This document shows, one piece after another, positions 55,148 to 63,796 of a DNA stretch of 64,000 nucleotides (position 1 is its first letter; the number at the start of each line of letters is the position of its first letter). A program made the position numbers and the translations under genes. This DNA comes from Pseudomonas cavernicola. GTDB taxonomy: Bacteria > Pseudomonadota > Gammaproteobacteria > Pseudomonadales > Pseudomonadaceae. The notes beneath the pieces were generated by a model. That model was given only the letters and a program-made list of their open reading frames with translations, ran no database searches and had not been told where the DNA came from. Location: positions 434,001 through 498,000 of the forward strand of contig NZ_QYUR01000006.1 in the NCBI RefSeq assembly GCF_003596405.1, written 5' to 3'.

Positions 55148-55172
55148 GTTATCCACTGAAACTGTGGATAAC
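55148..55172. promoter_or_regulatory. inverted DnaA-box-like pair
   Basis: GTTATCCACT and TGTGGATAAC face each other across five bases. The right box is an exact TTATCCACA match on the minus strand, the left has one mismatch. It lies about 40 bases upstream of the ykvA-like start. The remaining intergenic DNA to 55432 is AT-rich (55240-55330) with no gene seen. Confidence 0.4.
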
Positions 55173-55432
55173 CTTGTGAACAAATTTTCAATGAGCCAAG
55201 CAAAAGCCCAGCCCACGCGGCCTCGCTACAGATCGGGCATTTTTTAATCAGAACAAAAAAATCAATAAAATCATTAACTTAAAAACAAATAAAAGTTGGT
55301 ACGAAAGTGTCACCCGAAGGCAATGCGAAAGAATCGCATAATGTGCATAACCGTAACACTCACAGCACACTCACCCTCTTTCAGACCCTATAGTCAGCTT
55401 CAGGTTCGTTTCGGGGCAGGCAGAAACAACAA

Positions 55433-55452
55433 CGCCCCGTCGAGACGGGGCG
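55433..55452 (-). terminator. hairpin terminator of the FKBP gene
   Basis: CGCCCCGT CTCG ACGGGGCG on the minus strand is a perfect 8-bp stem followed by a T-rich GTTGTTGTTT tract, about 20 bases after the stop codon. Confidence 0.75.
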
Positions 55453-55471
55453 CTGCGTAAAACCGTACTAC

Positions 55472-56179
55472 TTATTGCTGAGCTGGGGCCTGATCTTTGA
55501 TCCCCAACAGCTCCAGATCGAATACCAGTACCGAGTTAGCCGGAATAGCCGGGCTCGGGCTTTGTGCGCCGTAGGCCAGCTCGCTAGGGATGTACAGTTT
55601 GTACTTCTCGCCAACGTGCATCAGTTGCAGGCCTTCAACCCAACCCGGGATCACGCCATTGACTGGCAGATCAATCGGGCTGCCACGCTCAACAGAGCTG
55701 TCGAACACCTTCCCGTCGGTCAGCTTACCCTCGTAGTGCACAGTAACCACGTCGGTAGCTTTCGGCTGAGGGCCGTCGGCTTTCTTAACGATTTCATATT
55801 GCAGACCAGAAGCGGTAGTGGTGACACCCTCACGCTTGCCGTTCTCTTCAAGGAATTTCTTGCCGGCTGCAGCCGACTCTTCGCTGACTTTGGCCATACG
55901 CTCCTCAGCACGCTTCTGCAGATAAGCGAAAGCTTCCATCAGCTCTTCGTCTTTCAGCTTCTGCTCTTTCTTGCCGACAGCGTCTTCGATGCCCTGAGCA
56001 ACAGCCTTGGAGTCCAGGTCGTCCATGCCTTCCTGAGCCAAGCTTTTGCCCATGTTCAGGCCGATGCCGTAGGAGGCTTTTTGCGCCGGGGTTTTCAGCT
56101 CTACGCTAGTCTGCGAATCGCAACCCGCGAGAACCAGGCCAACCAGGGCCACCGCCGCCGCTAAACGATGTTGTCTCAT
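55472..56179 (-). CDS. fklB: FKBP-type peptidyl-prolyl isomerase, lipoprotein
   Basis: A 235-residue Mip/FkpA/FklB-type isomerase that assists folding of envelope proteins. A lipoprotein signal is seen (ALVGLVLAGC, Cys 20). The N-terminal helical dimerisation domain (about 28-120; KASYGIGLNMGKSLAQEGMD) precedes the FKBP domain (about 125-228) with VTVHYEGKLTDGKVFDSSVE, GVIPGWVEGLQLM and KLYIPSELAYG. The presence of a lipobox argues for a periplasm-facing lipoprotein. The symbol fklB is by usual Pseudomonas naming. Confidence 0.9.
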   Translation of the reverse strand: MRQHRLAAAVALVGLVLAGCDSQTSVELKTPAQKASYGIGLNMGKSLAQEGMDDLDSKAVAQGIEDAVGKKEQKLKDEELMEAFAYLQKRAEERMAKVSEESAAAGKKFLEENGKREGVTTTASGLQYEIVKKADGPQPKATDVVTVHYEGKLTDGKVFDSSVERGSPIDLPVNGVIPGWVEGLQLMHVGEKYKLYIPSELAYGAQSPSPAIPANSVLVFDLELLGIKDQAPAQQ

Positions 56180-56373
56180 GCTATTTCCTTGTTCGTGCGC
56201 TAAAGGGCAATCGAGTGAAGACGCGAGCTTAGCAGGCTGCCGTAATCACTGGCTACCGGGATACGAACGAGAAAATGCCGATAAGTTCAGGTGTTTAAAA
56301 GAGTTTTGCGCGGATTGAAGCGAGGCAGTGCAGAACAGAAGCGGGATGATGCGGAGGCAAAGCGAGGAAAAAA

Positions 56374-56450
56374 TGGCGCAGCGGACGGGACTCGAACCCG
56401 CGACCCCCGGCGTGACAGGCCGGTATTCTAACCGACTGAACTACCGCTGC
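56374..56450 (-). tRNA. tRNA-Asp (GTC)
   Basis: On the minus strand the 77-base sequence begins GCAGCGGTAGTTCAG and ends CCGCTGCGCCA, with CCA encoded. The acceptor stem pairs in all seven positions; the anticodon loop is CTGTCAC (GTC, Asp); the T-arm is GGGTTCGAGTCCC. Cloverleaf judged by eye. Confidence 0.95.
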
Positions 56451-56468
56451 GCGTAACCCCAAAAGTTA

Positions 56469-56544
56469 TGGTGGGTGATGACGGGATCGAACCGCCGACC
56501 CTCTGCTTGTAAGGCAGATGCTCTCCCAGCTGAGCTAATCACCC
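56469..56544 (-). tRNA. tRNA-Val (TAC)
   Basis: A 76-base sequence on the minus strand, GGGTGATTAGCTCAGCTGGG to TCATCACCCACCA, with CCA encoded. The acceptor stem is GGGTGAT/ATCACCC; the anticodon loop is CTTACAA (TAC, Val); the T-arm is CGGTTCGATCCCG. It lies 18 bases upstream of tRNA-Asp, so the two are probably co-transcribed. Confidence 0.95.
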
Positions 56545-56704
56545 TTCACTCTCGAAGTGGGGCGCATTCTACGGAGCGATCCACACCCTGGCAAGCGCTT
56601 TTTAAAATAATTTTTACTGCCGTTCCAAAGGCTTAGCGCAGGGTTGGCCAATGGCGCCGAGGGGGGAATAATGCGCGCTTTGCGTTAATGGAGATGTACC
56701 CCTC

Positions 56705-57625
56705 ATGTGGTTCCGCAACCTGCTCGTCTATCGCCTTACCCAAGATCTGCCGTTCGATGCGCAAGCGCTGGAAACCGCACTGGCCGCCAAGCCAGCCCGC
56801 CCCTGCGCAAGCCAGGAGCTGACCACTTACGGCTTCATCGCCCCGTTCGGCAAAGGTGAGGATGCGCCATTGGTGCATGTCAGCCAGGACTTCATGCTGA
56901 TTGCCGCGCGAAAAGAAGATCGCATCCTGCCTGGTAGCGTGGTTCGCGACGCCTTGAAGGAAAAGGTCGACGAGATCGAAGCCGAGCAGATGCGCAAGGT
57001 CTATAAGAAGGAGCGCGACCAGCTCAAGGACGAAATCATCCAGGCCTTCCTCCCGCGTGCCTTTATTCGTCGCTCGTCCACCTTTGCCGCCATCGCCCCG
57101 AAGCAAGGCCTGATTCTGGTCAACGCCTCCAGCCCGAAACGCGCCGAGGACTTGCTCTCCACGCTGCGCGAAGCCATCGGCTCGCTGCCGGTGCGTCCGC
57201 TGTCGGTGAAAGTCGCCCCCACCGCGACCCTGACCGACTGGGTGAAAACCCAGCAAGCCGCCGACAACTTCACCGTGCTCGACGAATGTGAGCTGCGCGA
57301 CACCCAGGAAGACGGCGGCATCGTGCGCTGCAAACGTCAGGACCTGACCAGCGAAGAGATTCAGCTGCACCTGTCCTCCGGCAAGCTCGTGACCCAGCTG
57401 TCGCTGGCCTGGCAGGACAAGCTGTCCTTCGTGCTCGACGACAAGATGATCATCAAGCGCCTGCGCTTCGAAGACCTGCTGCAGGATCAGGCCGAGCAAG
57501 ATGGAGGCGATGAGGCCCTGGGCCAGCTCGACGCCAGCTTCACCCTGATGATGCTGACATTCGGCGAGTTCCTGCCGGAGCTGTTCGAAGCCCTCGGCGG
57601 CGAAGAGATCCCGCAAGGCATCTGA
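56705..57625 (+). CDS. rdgC: recombination-associated protein RdgC
   Basis: A 306-residue ring-forming DNA-binding protein that modulates RecA activity. [20 protein letters not shown] is the standard N-terminus, followed by [36 protein letters not shown] and the C-terminal [16 protein letters not shown]. The length matches the family. It is divergent from the tRNA pair. Confidence 0.97.
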   Translation: MWFRNLLVYRLTQDLPFDAQALETALAAKPARPCASQELTTYGFIAPFGKGEDAPLVHVSQDFMLIAARKEDRILPGSVVRDALKEKVDEIEAEQMRKVYKKERDQLKDEIIQAFLPRAFIRRSSTFAAIAPKQGLILVNASSPKRAEDLLSTLREAIGSLPVRPLSVKVAPTATLTDWVKTQQAADNFTVLDECELRDTQEDGGIVRCKRQDLTSEEIQLHLSSGKLVTQLSLAWQDKLSFVLDDKMIIKRLRFEDLLQDQAEQDGGDEALGQLDASFTLMMLTFGEFLPELFEALGGEEIPQGI

Positions 57626-57758
57626 CTTCGGCACGTACCTGGCTGGCCGCCTTCGCCACATGCGCGCGCCAGCAGGAAAAACCCCGCAATACATCACCCT
57701 ACCCGCTCATCCCACCGGACTTGCTCTGTTCGGCGGGATGTGCAAAATAACGCACAGC

Positions 57759-57806
57759 GTAAGGACGACCTTACCACTCGCTGAGTGACCACACGGGGAC
57801 GGCCCT
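57759..57806 (+). ncRNA. guanidine-II (mini-ykkC) riboswitch
   Basis: Two small hairpins with ACGR loops, the hallmark of this class: GTAAGG-ACGA-CCTTAC (57759-57774) and GGGG-ACGG-CCCT (57795-57806), separated by 20 bases. The second ends about 28 bases before the exporter start codon, close enough to control translation: GTTGGAGGTCACC carries the ribosome-binding site. Guanidine-II riboswitches bind two guanidinium ions and activate expression of guanidine exporters, which fits the gene that follows. Confidence 0.88.
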
Positions 57807-57834
57807 ATCCATAGTCGTACCGTTGGAGGTCACC

Positions 57835-58149
57835 ATGTCCTGGATCATTCTGTTTTTCGCCGGCCTGTTCGAAGTCGGCTGGGCTGTCGGCCTGAAATAC
57901 ACCGACGGCTTCACCCGTCCCTTGCCGACGGCGCTGACCATAGCCGCGATGATCGTCAGCCTGGCCTTGCTTGGGCTGGCTATGAAAGAACTGCCGCTGG
58001 GCACCGCCTATGCAATCTGGACCGGCGTGGGCGCGGTCGGCACCGTCATCGCCGGGATCATCCTGTTTGGTGAATCCATGGCAGTGATCCGCCTGACCAG
58101 CGTGGCGCTGATCGTCTGCGGCTTGCTCGGCCTCAAGCTCAGCCACTAA
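57835..58149 (+). CDS. gdx: SMR-family guanidinium exporter Gdx (SugE)
   Basis: A 104-residue small multidrug resistance protein with four helices. [20 protein letters not shown] has the essential Glu in the first helix with the [13 protein letters not shown] context of the Gdx/SugE subtype (EmrE-type proteins differ here). These proteins export guanidinium against protons as antiparallel dimers. A mini-ykkC riboswitch directly upstream supports guanidinium as the substrate. The start at 57835 has a GGAGG site; the frame is open four codons further. Confidence 0.93.
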   Translation: MSWIILFFAGLFEVGWAVGLKYTDGFTRPLPTALTIAAMIVSLALLGLAMKELPLGTAYAIWTGVGAVGTVIAGIILFGESMAVIRLTSVALIVCGLLGLKLSH

Positions 58150-58161
58150 TCGACGACAGAT

Positions 58162-58191
58162 AAAAAAGCCCGCCAATTGACGGGCTTTTTC
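58162..58191. terminator. Rho-independent terminator between gdx and the LplT/PlsC gene
   Basis: AAAAAGCCCG CCAATTGA CGGGCTTTTT, a 10-bp stem with A/T runs on both sides, between convergent genes; it can serve both. Confidence 0.88.
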
Positions 58192-58202
58192 GTTTCCGAC
58201 GC

Positions 58203-60077
58203 TTAACGAGAACTGCCGCGCAACTCGGCCACCTGCGCTTGCAGCGTCGCACGATCGGCCGCTTCCGGTGCCAGCGGAGCACCCGCCACCAGGGTGATAC
58301 GCGACCACAAACGACGGAACAAGCCCTTGCTCGGATCGCGACTGAAGAAGCTGCCCCACAGTCCCTGCAACGCCATCGGAATCACCGGTACCGGGTTTTC
58401 CTCAAGGATGCGCGCGATGCCATTCTTGAACTCATTAAGCTCGCCATCGCTGGTCAACTTACCTTCGGGAAAGATGCACACCAGTTCGCCATTTTTCAGG
58501 TATTCGCCGATCTTTTTGAATGCCTGATCGTAGATCAACAGGTCTTCACTGCGCCCGGCGATCGGCACCGTACCGGCAGTGCGGAAGATGAAGTTGAGTA
58601 CCGGCAGGTTGTAGATTTTGTAGTACATGACGAAGCGGATCGGCCGCCGTACTGCACCACCTACCAGCAGCGCATCGACGAAGGACACGTGGTTGCAGAC
58701 CAGCACGGCCGCGCCCTCATCGGGAATCACCTGCAAACCACGGTGCTCGACACGGTACATGGAATGGCTGAGCAGCCAGATCATGAAGCGCATAGTGAAT
58801 TCGGGGACGATTTTGAAGATGTAGCTGTTCACCGCGATGTTCATCAGCGACACCACCAGGAACAGTTGCGGAATCGACAGCTTGGCTACGCTCAAGAACA
58901 AAATCGAAGCAATCGCCGAGACCACCATGAACAGCGCGTTGAGGATATTGTTCGCCGCAATCACCCGCGCCCGCTCGTTCTCTGCGGTCCGCGACTGAAT
59001 CAACGCGTACAACGGCACGATGTAGAAACCGCCGAACACGCCAATCCCAAGAATATCCGCGAGCACCCACCAGGCCTGGGCATGGCTCAGCACCGCGAGC
59101 CAGCTCAGCGCCTCGGTACTCTGCGGAAAATTGCCGGAGTGCCACCAAAGCAAGATGCCGAACACTGTCAGACCAATCGAGCCAAACGGCACCAAGCCGA
59201 TCTCGATTTTGCGCCCCGACAACCGCTCGCACAGCATCGAGCCCAACGCGATACCGACCGAGAACACCGTGAGGATCAGCGTCACCACTGTCTCGTCGCC
59301 GTACAGCCACTCTTTGGCGTAGGCCGGAATCTGCGTCAGATAAATAGCACCGAGGAACCAAAACCAGGAATTGCCGACAATCGAGCGTGACACCGCCGGC
59401 CGCTGCCCCAAGCCCAAACGCAGAATCGCCCAGGACTGCCGAAAGATGTTCCAGTCCAAGACCAACGTCGGCAAGGCGGCCGCCGCACGTGGAATGCCGC
59501 GACTGGCCAGGTAACCGCAGCAAGCGACCAGCACAATCGCGGTTGCCACCATTGGTGCGTAAGCATGCCCCGACATCATGATGCCGGCGCTGATGGTGCC
59601 AGCGAGAATCGCCAGGAAGGTCCCCATCTCCACCAGTGCGTTGCCGCCGACCAGTTCACTCTCACGCAGCGCGGCCGGCAAGATCGAGTATTTCACCGGG
59701 CCGAACAGCGCCGAGTGGGTGCCCATGCCGAACAGCGCGATAAACATCAGCGTCAGGTTATTCAACATGAAACCGGCGGCTCCGACCGCCATGATGACAA
59801 TTTCGGCCAGCTTGATCGCCCGGATCAACGCATCCTTGGCGAACTTCTCGCCGAACTGCCCACCGAGGGCGGAGAACAGGAAGAACGGCAGGATAAACAA
59901 CAGTGCGCAGAGGTTGACCAATACCCCCCGATCGCCTGAAACACTAAGTTTGAAGAGGATAGCGAGGATCAGCGACTGCTTGAAGATGTTGTCGTTGAAA
60001 GCGCCGAGCAATTGCGTGATGAAGAACGGCAGGAAGCGCTTTTTACCAAGCAAAGCGAATTGCGAGTGTGTGGTCAT
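58203..60077 (-). CDS. LplT-type MFS transporter fused to PlsC-type acyltransferase
   Basis: A 624-residue fusion. Residues about 1-410 form an MFS domain of the lysophospholipid transporter (LplT) type, with FFITQLLGAFNDNIFKQSLI and FGPVKYSILPAALRESELVG. Residues about 425-620 are a glycerophosphate acyltransferase domain with the HX4D motif VCNHVSFVDALL and FPEGKLTSDGEL. In enterobacteria LplT and Aas return lysophospholipids to diacyl form; this protein likely combines flipping and reacylation. Unlike Aas-containing three-domain homologues it lacks the AMP-ligase domain. The start at 60077 (MTTHSQFALLGKKRFLPFF) is preferred over the longer frame. Confidence 0.9.
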   Translation of the reverse strand: MTTHSQFALLGKKRFLPFFITQLLGAFNDNIFKQSLILAILFKLSVSGDRGVLVNLCALLFILPFFLFSALGGQFGEKFAKDALIRAIKLAEIVIMAVGAAGFMLNNLTLMFIALFGMGTHSALFGPVKYSILPAALRESELVGGNALVEMGTFLAILAGTISAGIMMSGHAYAPMVATAIVLVACCGYLASRGIPRAAAALPTLVLDWNIFRQSWAILRLGLGQRPAVSRSIVGNSWFWFLGAIYLTQIPAYAKEWLYGDETVVTLILTVFSVGIALGSMLCERLSGRKIEIGLVPFGSIGLTVFGILLWWHSGNFPQSTEALSWLAVLSHAQAWWVLADILGIGVFGGFYIVPLYALIQSRTAENERARVIAANNILNALFMVVSAIASILFLSVAKLSIPQLFLVVSLMNIAVNSYIFKIVPEFTMRFMIWLLSHSMYRVEHRGLQVIPDEGAAVLVCNHVSFVDALLVGGAVRRPIRFVMYYKIYNLPVLNFIFRTAGTVPIAGRSEDLLIYDQAFKKIGEYLKNGELVCIFPEGKLTSDGELNEFKNGIARILEENPVPVIPMALQGLWGSFFSRDPSKGLFRRLWSRITLVAGAPLAPEAADRATLQAQVAELRGSSR

Positions 60078-60176
60078 GATCCCTGTGTACCTTTGTGAGG
60101 CCACGCTGGCCGTCCTGCATTGGACTGCAAGAGCAAGGCCAAGGCCACAGGTGGCGAAAAATTTTGCTGTCGACTG

Positions 60177-60207
60177 CAAAAAAAACGGGCGCTCATGGGC
60201 GCCCGTT
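60177..60207 (-). terminator. Rho-independent terminator of the TonB receptor gene
   Basis: On the minus strand ACGGGCGCC and GGCGCCCGT-type arms (AACGGGCGCCC ATGA GCGCCCGTT) form a stem followed by eight T, 18 bases after the receptor stop codon. Confidence 0.85.
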
Positions 60208-60224
60208 CGATTTGTCGCCGAGGG

Positions 60225-62309
60225 TTAAAAGCTGACGCTGGTCTGCAGATACAGGGTGCGCGGCTGGCCCAGGTATTTGCCCAGGTTGTTGTCGGTGGAG
60301 CGGGTGTAGTACTCGCGGTTGAACAGGTTCTTCACCCCCGCCGCCAGCTTCAGGTTGGCCAGCTGCGGACCGAAGGCATATTCGCCGCGGCCGTTCCAGT
60401 AGCCAAAGCCGGGAATCTCGCCGATCGAACCGTTGGCGCTTTCCGCATCGGTGTTGGCCGCATCGGCGAACTGGCGCGACTGAGCGTAGCCGTCGACATT
60501 CCAGGTCCAGGGGCCGGTCTCGTAGCGCAGGCCAAGGGTGGCGATCTCGCGCGAATAGAACGGCAGGTCGTTGCCCTGGTTCACCCCTTCCTCGCGGGTG
60601 GCCTCGGTCAGCGTCAGCGAGGCGTAGGCGGACAGCCCCGCCAGGCGCGGATCCAGCGCGGCGAACTGGTAGCTGCCGGCCATCTCCGCGCCGCGGTGAC
60701 GGGTTTCGCCGGCATTGGCCCAGGCACTCGGCGACGAGCCGGGCACTATCTCCAACTGGTCTTCGAACTTGATATGGAAGAAGGTCAGCTCGGCGCTCCA
60801 GACGCTGTCGTTGTAGCGCGTGCCAAGCTCGTAAGTCTGCGCCTTCTCCGCGCTCAGGTCGTCGTCCTGGGACAGCTGGATGTGCTGGATGCTGCCGAAG
60901 GAGGTGTTGTAGTTGGCGTACAGCTTCCAGGCATCGGACAGGTGATACAGGGCGTTGAGCGCCGGCAGCGGCTCGCTGTAGCGTTGCTGGCGGTGCTCGC
61001 CGGTCAGGCGGTTGTGCGAGCTGACCCGCACCTGCTCGTAGCGGATGCCGGGAGTGAGGGTCCAGTTGCCGATATCGATGCGGTCATCGACATAGGCGGC
61101 ATGCGCCTCGGTGCCGGCGCTATTGTCGGTCGCCAGTTTCTTCGACACGCCCCAGGGGTTGGCACCGGCCTTGAAGTTGCGGTCGTAACGCTTCTCCGCG
61201 GAATCCTCTTCGATGTAGCGGTAGCCGACCCCCAGTTCGTGGCTGCTGTCGCCGGCGAGAAACAGCTGCGAATAGCGCGGTTCGATGCCGAACACCTCGT
61301 ACTCGCGCGGGAACTGGCGCAGCCAGGTCATCTTGCTCGGGTTGCCATTGGTCAGGCTGCTGCCGCGATGGCTGGTGTTGTAGAAGCTGGTCAGCTCGAA
61401 CTTGTGATCGGCGTCCGGGGTGCGGCTGTACTTCAGCACCGCCTGCTTGCGTTCGCCGTCGAAGCGATCGAAGGGACGGCTGCTCTGGAAGGGATCGGCC
61501 TCGAACTCGGCGGCGGTCAGCCCCCCCGGCATGTCGGCATCGGCCTCGTAGTACTGCAGGCTGGCGGACAACTCGTCGATGTCGCTGAGCCTGTAGCTGG
61601 ACTTCAGCATCAGGTCGTCGATCTGAGTGTCGCTGTGATCGCGATAGGTATCGCCACGCACGCCGGAGTACAGCAGCGCCATGCCCAGGCCGTTATCGGC
61701 GGTGCCGCCGAGGAAGGCGCTGGTCCTGTTGAGGAAACCGCCCTGGGCCGGTGCCGATTCGGTCTGATAGCTGAGCTCACGGACCATTTCCTCAGGGATG
61801 CCGCGGGTGACGAAGTTGATGATGCCGCCGACGTTCTGCGGGCCATAACGTACCGCACCACCGCCGCGCACCACATCGATCGACTCGATATTGCCCAGCG
61901 ACGTCGGCGCCAGCGACAGCTGAGGCTGACCGTAGGGCGCCACGGCCAGTGGCACGCCGTCCTGGAGAATGGTCGCCCGTGGCGACAGGCGCGAAGTCAG
62001 GCCTCGAGTGCCGACGTTGAGGGAGATGTCACTGCCGCCGGTACCGTTGCTGTCCTGTACCTGCAGGCCCGGCACCCGGCGCAGCACTTCGCGGACGTTG
62101 CTGGCACCGCTCTCACGGATGGTTTCTTCGCGAATTACCGTACGTGCGCCGGGGTGGTTCTTCACGTCCTCGTCGGTCGCGTCGCCGAGCCAGTCCCCCA
62201 CCACTTCGACATTGCCCAGTTCCAGCGTTTCGGCAGCTGGCGCGGCCAACGAAGACAAAGCCAAAGCGACGCCCAGAGCCAGGCGCGTGTGCTTGCCGAC
62301 AGACTGCAT
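60225..62309 (-). CDS. TonB-dependent outer-membrane receptor (FecA-like)
   Basis: A 694-residue receptor with signal peptide (LALGVALALSSLAAPAAE) and a short N-terminus, so no signalling (STN) domain. The plug domain (about 55-165) has ESGASNVREVLRRVPGLQVQ, LNVGTRGLTSRLSPRATILQ and VVRGGGAVRYGPQNVGGIIN. A 22-strand barrel follows and ends in a C-terminal Phe (LQTSVSF), the outer-membrane assembly signal. The plug pattern is closest to FecA-type ferric citrate/dicarboxylate receptors. No FecIR pair is adjacent. A possible Fur-like hexamer array lies upstream. Ligand is not certain. Confidence 0.9.
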   Translation of the reverse strand: MQSVGKHTRLALGVALALSSLAAPAAETLELGNVEVVGDWLGDATDEDVKNHPGARTVIREETIRESGASNVREVLRRVPGLQVQDSNGTGGSDISLNVGTRGLTSRLSPRATILQDGVPLAVAPYGQPQLSLAPTSLGNIESIDVVRGGGAVRYGPQNVGGIINFVTRGIPEEMVRELSYQTESAPAQGGFLNRTSAFLGGTADNGLGMALLYSGVRGDTYRDHSDTQIDDLMLKSSYRLSDIDELSASLQYYEADADMPGGLTAAEFEADPFQSSRPFDRFDGERKQAVLKYSRTPDADHKFELTSFYNTSHRGSSLTNGNPSKMTWLRQFPREYEVFGIEPRYSQLFLAGDSSHELGVGYRYIEEDSAEKRYDRNFKAGANPWGVSKKLATDNSAGTEAHAAYVDDRIDIGNWTLTPGIRYEQVRVSSHNRLTGEHRQQRYSEPLPALNALYHLSDAWKLYANYNTSFGSIQHIQLSQDDDLSAEKAQTYELGTRYNDSVWSAELTFFHIKFEDQLEIVPGSSPSAWANAGETRHRGAEMAGSYQFAALDPRLAGLSAYASLTLTEATREEGVNQGNDLPFYSREIATLGLRYETGPWTWNVDGYAQSRQFADAANTDAESANGSIGEIPGFGYWNGRGEYAFGPQLANLKLAAGVKNLFNREYYTRSTDNNLGKYLGQPRTLYLQTSVSF

Positions 62310-62378
62310 AACATGATCCCCAATAAACAGCCGAATGTCGGCCTTAAAAGGGGCGCAAATATACGCGAACTCATATCA

Positions 62379-62396
62379 AATGTTAATGCGAATGCT
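62379..62396. promoter_or_regulatory. possible Fur-like hexamer array upstream of the TonB receptor
   Basis: Three tandem hexamers AATGTT-AATGCG-AATGCT (plus strand), 70-87 bases upstream of the receptor start. Fur sites are read as three adjacent GATAAT/AATGAT-type hexamers, so iron control is possible, but each unit here is imperfect. Confidence 0.35.
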
Positions 62397-62425
62397 TGGC
62401 AACAACAGACATTCAGATCAGCCGC

Positions 62426-62755
62426 TCACAACGGCAATTGCCCCAACGCCCAACGCAGCAAAAAGAACAGCAGCAGCCCCCCGCCGATAGTCGCCAGCAG
62501 ATTACGACTGAGCGCGGCAATCAGGATCGCGCCGAGGCCCGCGAGCAAATAAGCGTTGTCCAGGTTGAACGCCAAGTGCTGGCCGTCCGGCAGCAGCATG
62601 CCGGGCACGACGATGGCCGTGAGCACGGCCGCCGGCACATAGTGCAAGCCCTGCAGCACCAGCGGCGGAAAACGCAGACCTGGCCAGGCGAACAGGCTGT
62701 AGCGGATGGCGAAGGTAATCCCCGCCATCCCCAGAATCAGCAACCAGATTTCCAT
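62426..62755 (-). CDS. azlD: AzlD-type branched-chain amino acid exporter subunit
   Basis: A 109-residue protein with four helices of the AzlD family: IWLLILGMAGITFAIRYSLF near the N-terminus and LRFPPLVLQGLHYVPAAVLT. AzlC and AzlD together export branched-chain amino acids or analogues. The start overlaps the azlC stop by one base. Confidence 0.9.
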   Translation of the reverse strand: MEIWLLILGMAGITFAIRYSLFAWPGLRFPPLVLQGLHYVPAAVLTAIVVPGMLLPDGQHLAFNLDNAYLLAGLGAILIAALSRNLLATIGGGLLLFFLLRWALGQLPL

Positions 62756-63468
62756 TACATGCCCTCCCCGAGCAGTTCTGCGTCAGCCCGTCGCTCCAGC
62801 CAAATACCGACAGCGATCCCGGCCAAGGCCGCGGCCATCAAGCCGAGCTTGTACGGCCAGGCATGCGTCAGCACCGCGACGGCACCCGCCATCAGCGCCG
62901 CCGCGACCTGCGGCCGATTGCGCAACATCGGCACGACGATACCGATAAAGGTCGCCAGCATGGCGAAGTCCAAACCCCAGCCGGCCAAACTCGGCATGGC
63001 CTGACCGAACAACACCCCCAACAGCGAAGTGGATATCCAGCACAGGTACAGCGATAACGCCACGCCGGCGTGGTACCACTGGCCCTGCTCCCCAATGCCA
63101 TGGGCCAGGTAACGGCGCTGCACTACCGCGAAGGTCTCATCGGTAAGGCCAAACGCCAGGGGGACGCGCCAGCCTTGCGACAGATGGGCGATATAGGACT
63201 GCAGCGAAGCGCTGTAGAGAAGATGGCGCAGATTGACGACCAGGGTGGTAAACAGAATCACCGCCCATCCCGTTCCCGCCCCCAGCAGACTGATGGCGAT
63301 AAATTGCGCCGAACCGGCATACACCAGCAGCGACATGCCCAGCGCCTGCCATAAGGTCAAGCCGGCGACGCTGGCCAGGGTGCCGTAAATAATGCCGAAA
63401 GGCGCAACGCCGACAATCATCGGAATACTGTCGCGGGCACCATAGATGAATAGTTGTGAGCGGGTCAT
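62755..63468 (-). CDS. azlC: AzlC-type branched-chain amino acid exporter subunit
   Basis: A 237-residue inner-membrane protein, large partner of AzlD: DSIPMIVGVAPFGIIYGTLA, MSLLVYAGSAQFIAISLLGA, and NLRHLLYSASLQSYI are AzlC signatures. A strong AGGAGGAG site precedes the ATG. A regulator gene lies upstream beyond a repeat region, reading in the same direction. Confidence 0.92.
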   Translation of the reverse strand: MTRSQLFIYGARDSIPMIVGVAPFGIIYGTLASVAGLTLWQALGMSLLVYAGSAQFIAISLLGAGTGWAVILFTTLVVNLRHLLYSASLQSYIAHLSQGWRVPLAFGLTDETFAVVQRRYLAHGIGEQGQWYHAGVALSLYLCWISTSLLGVLFGQAMPSLAGWGLDFAMLATFIGIVVPMLRNRPQVAAALMAGAVAVLTHAWPYKLGLMAAALAGIAVGIWLERRADAELLGEGM

Positions 63469-63601
63469 GGAAGCTCCTCCTGCCCGCTAGCCTAAGCGAC
63501 CCTGCTCAATCCGTCTTGAACGATCTTGCGCAGGTAGGGCGAATGAATTGGCTATGTCTTGACGGGCTATCGCAAAAGAGCTTTTGGAGGGGCGCACTGG
63601 C

Positions 63602-63666
63602 GTAGGAGCGGGCTCTGCTCGCGATGCTTTCGCGGCGATATTTTCGCGAGCAGAGCTCGCTCCTAC
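63602..63666. repeat. REP-like palindrome
   Basis: GTAGGAGCGGGCTCTGCTCG followed by CGA at 63602-63624, and its near-complement TCGCGAGCAGAGCTCGCTCC then TAC at 63644-63666, around a 19-base centre. It shares the GTAGGAGCGG outer arm with the elements at 5996 and 37974 but has a different inner arm. Confidence 0.78.
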
Positions 63667-63738
63667 AAAGGATAGAGGCTTGCCACAGCCTATCACTCAC
63701 GCCGCAAGGGGGGGCAACCCGCTCAGCCCCAGAAACTC

Positions 63739-63759
63739 GGCGGGTTTCACCCGCCCTAC
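63739..63759. repeat. single REP-like arm GGCGGGTTTCACCCGCCCTA
   Basis: The same palindromic unit as the arms at 20643-20724, here as a single copy. The remaining gap 63469-63796 has no gene. Confidence 0.65.
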
Positions 63760-63796
63760 GGAAGATTTGCATAGGTAGAGGCGAATAAATTCGCCT

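Noticed and set aside
60120..62552. 810-codon plus-strand frame opposite the TonB receptor
   Set aside because: Antisense shadow of a complete receptor gene; composition is that of a high-GC complementary frame.
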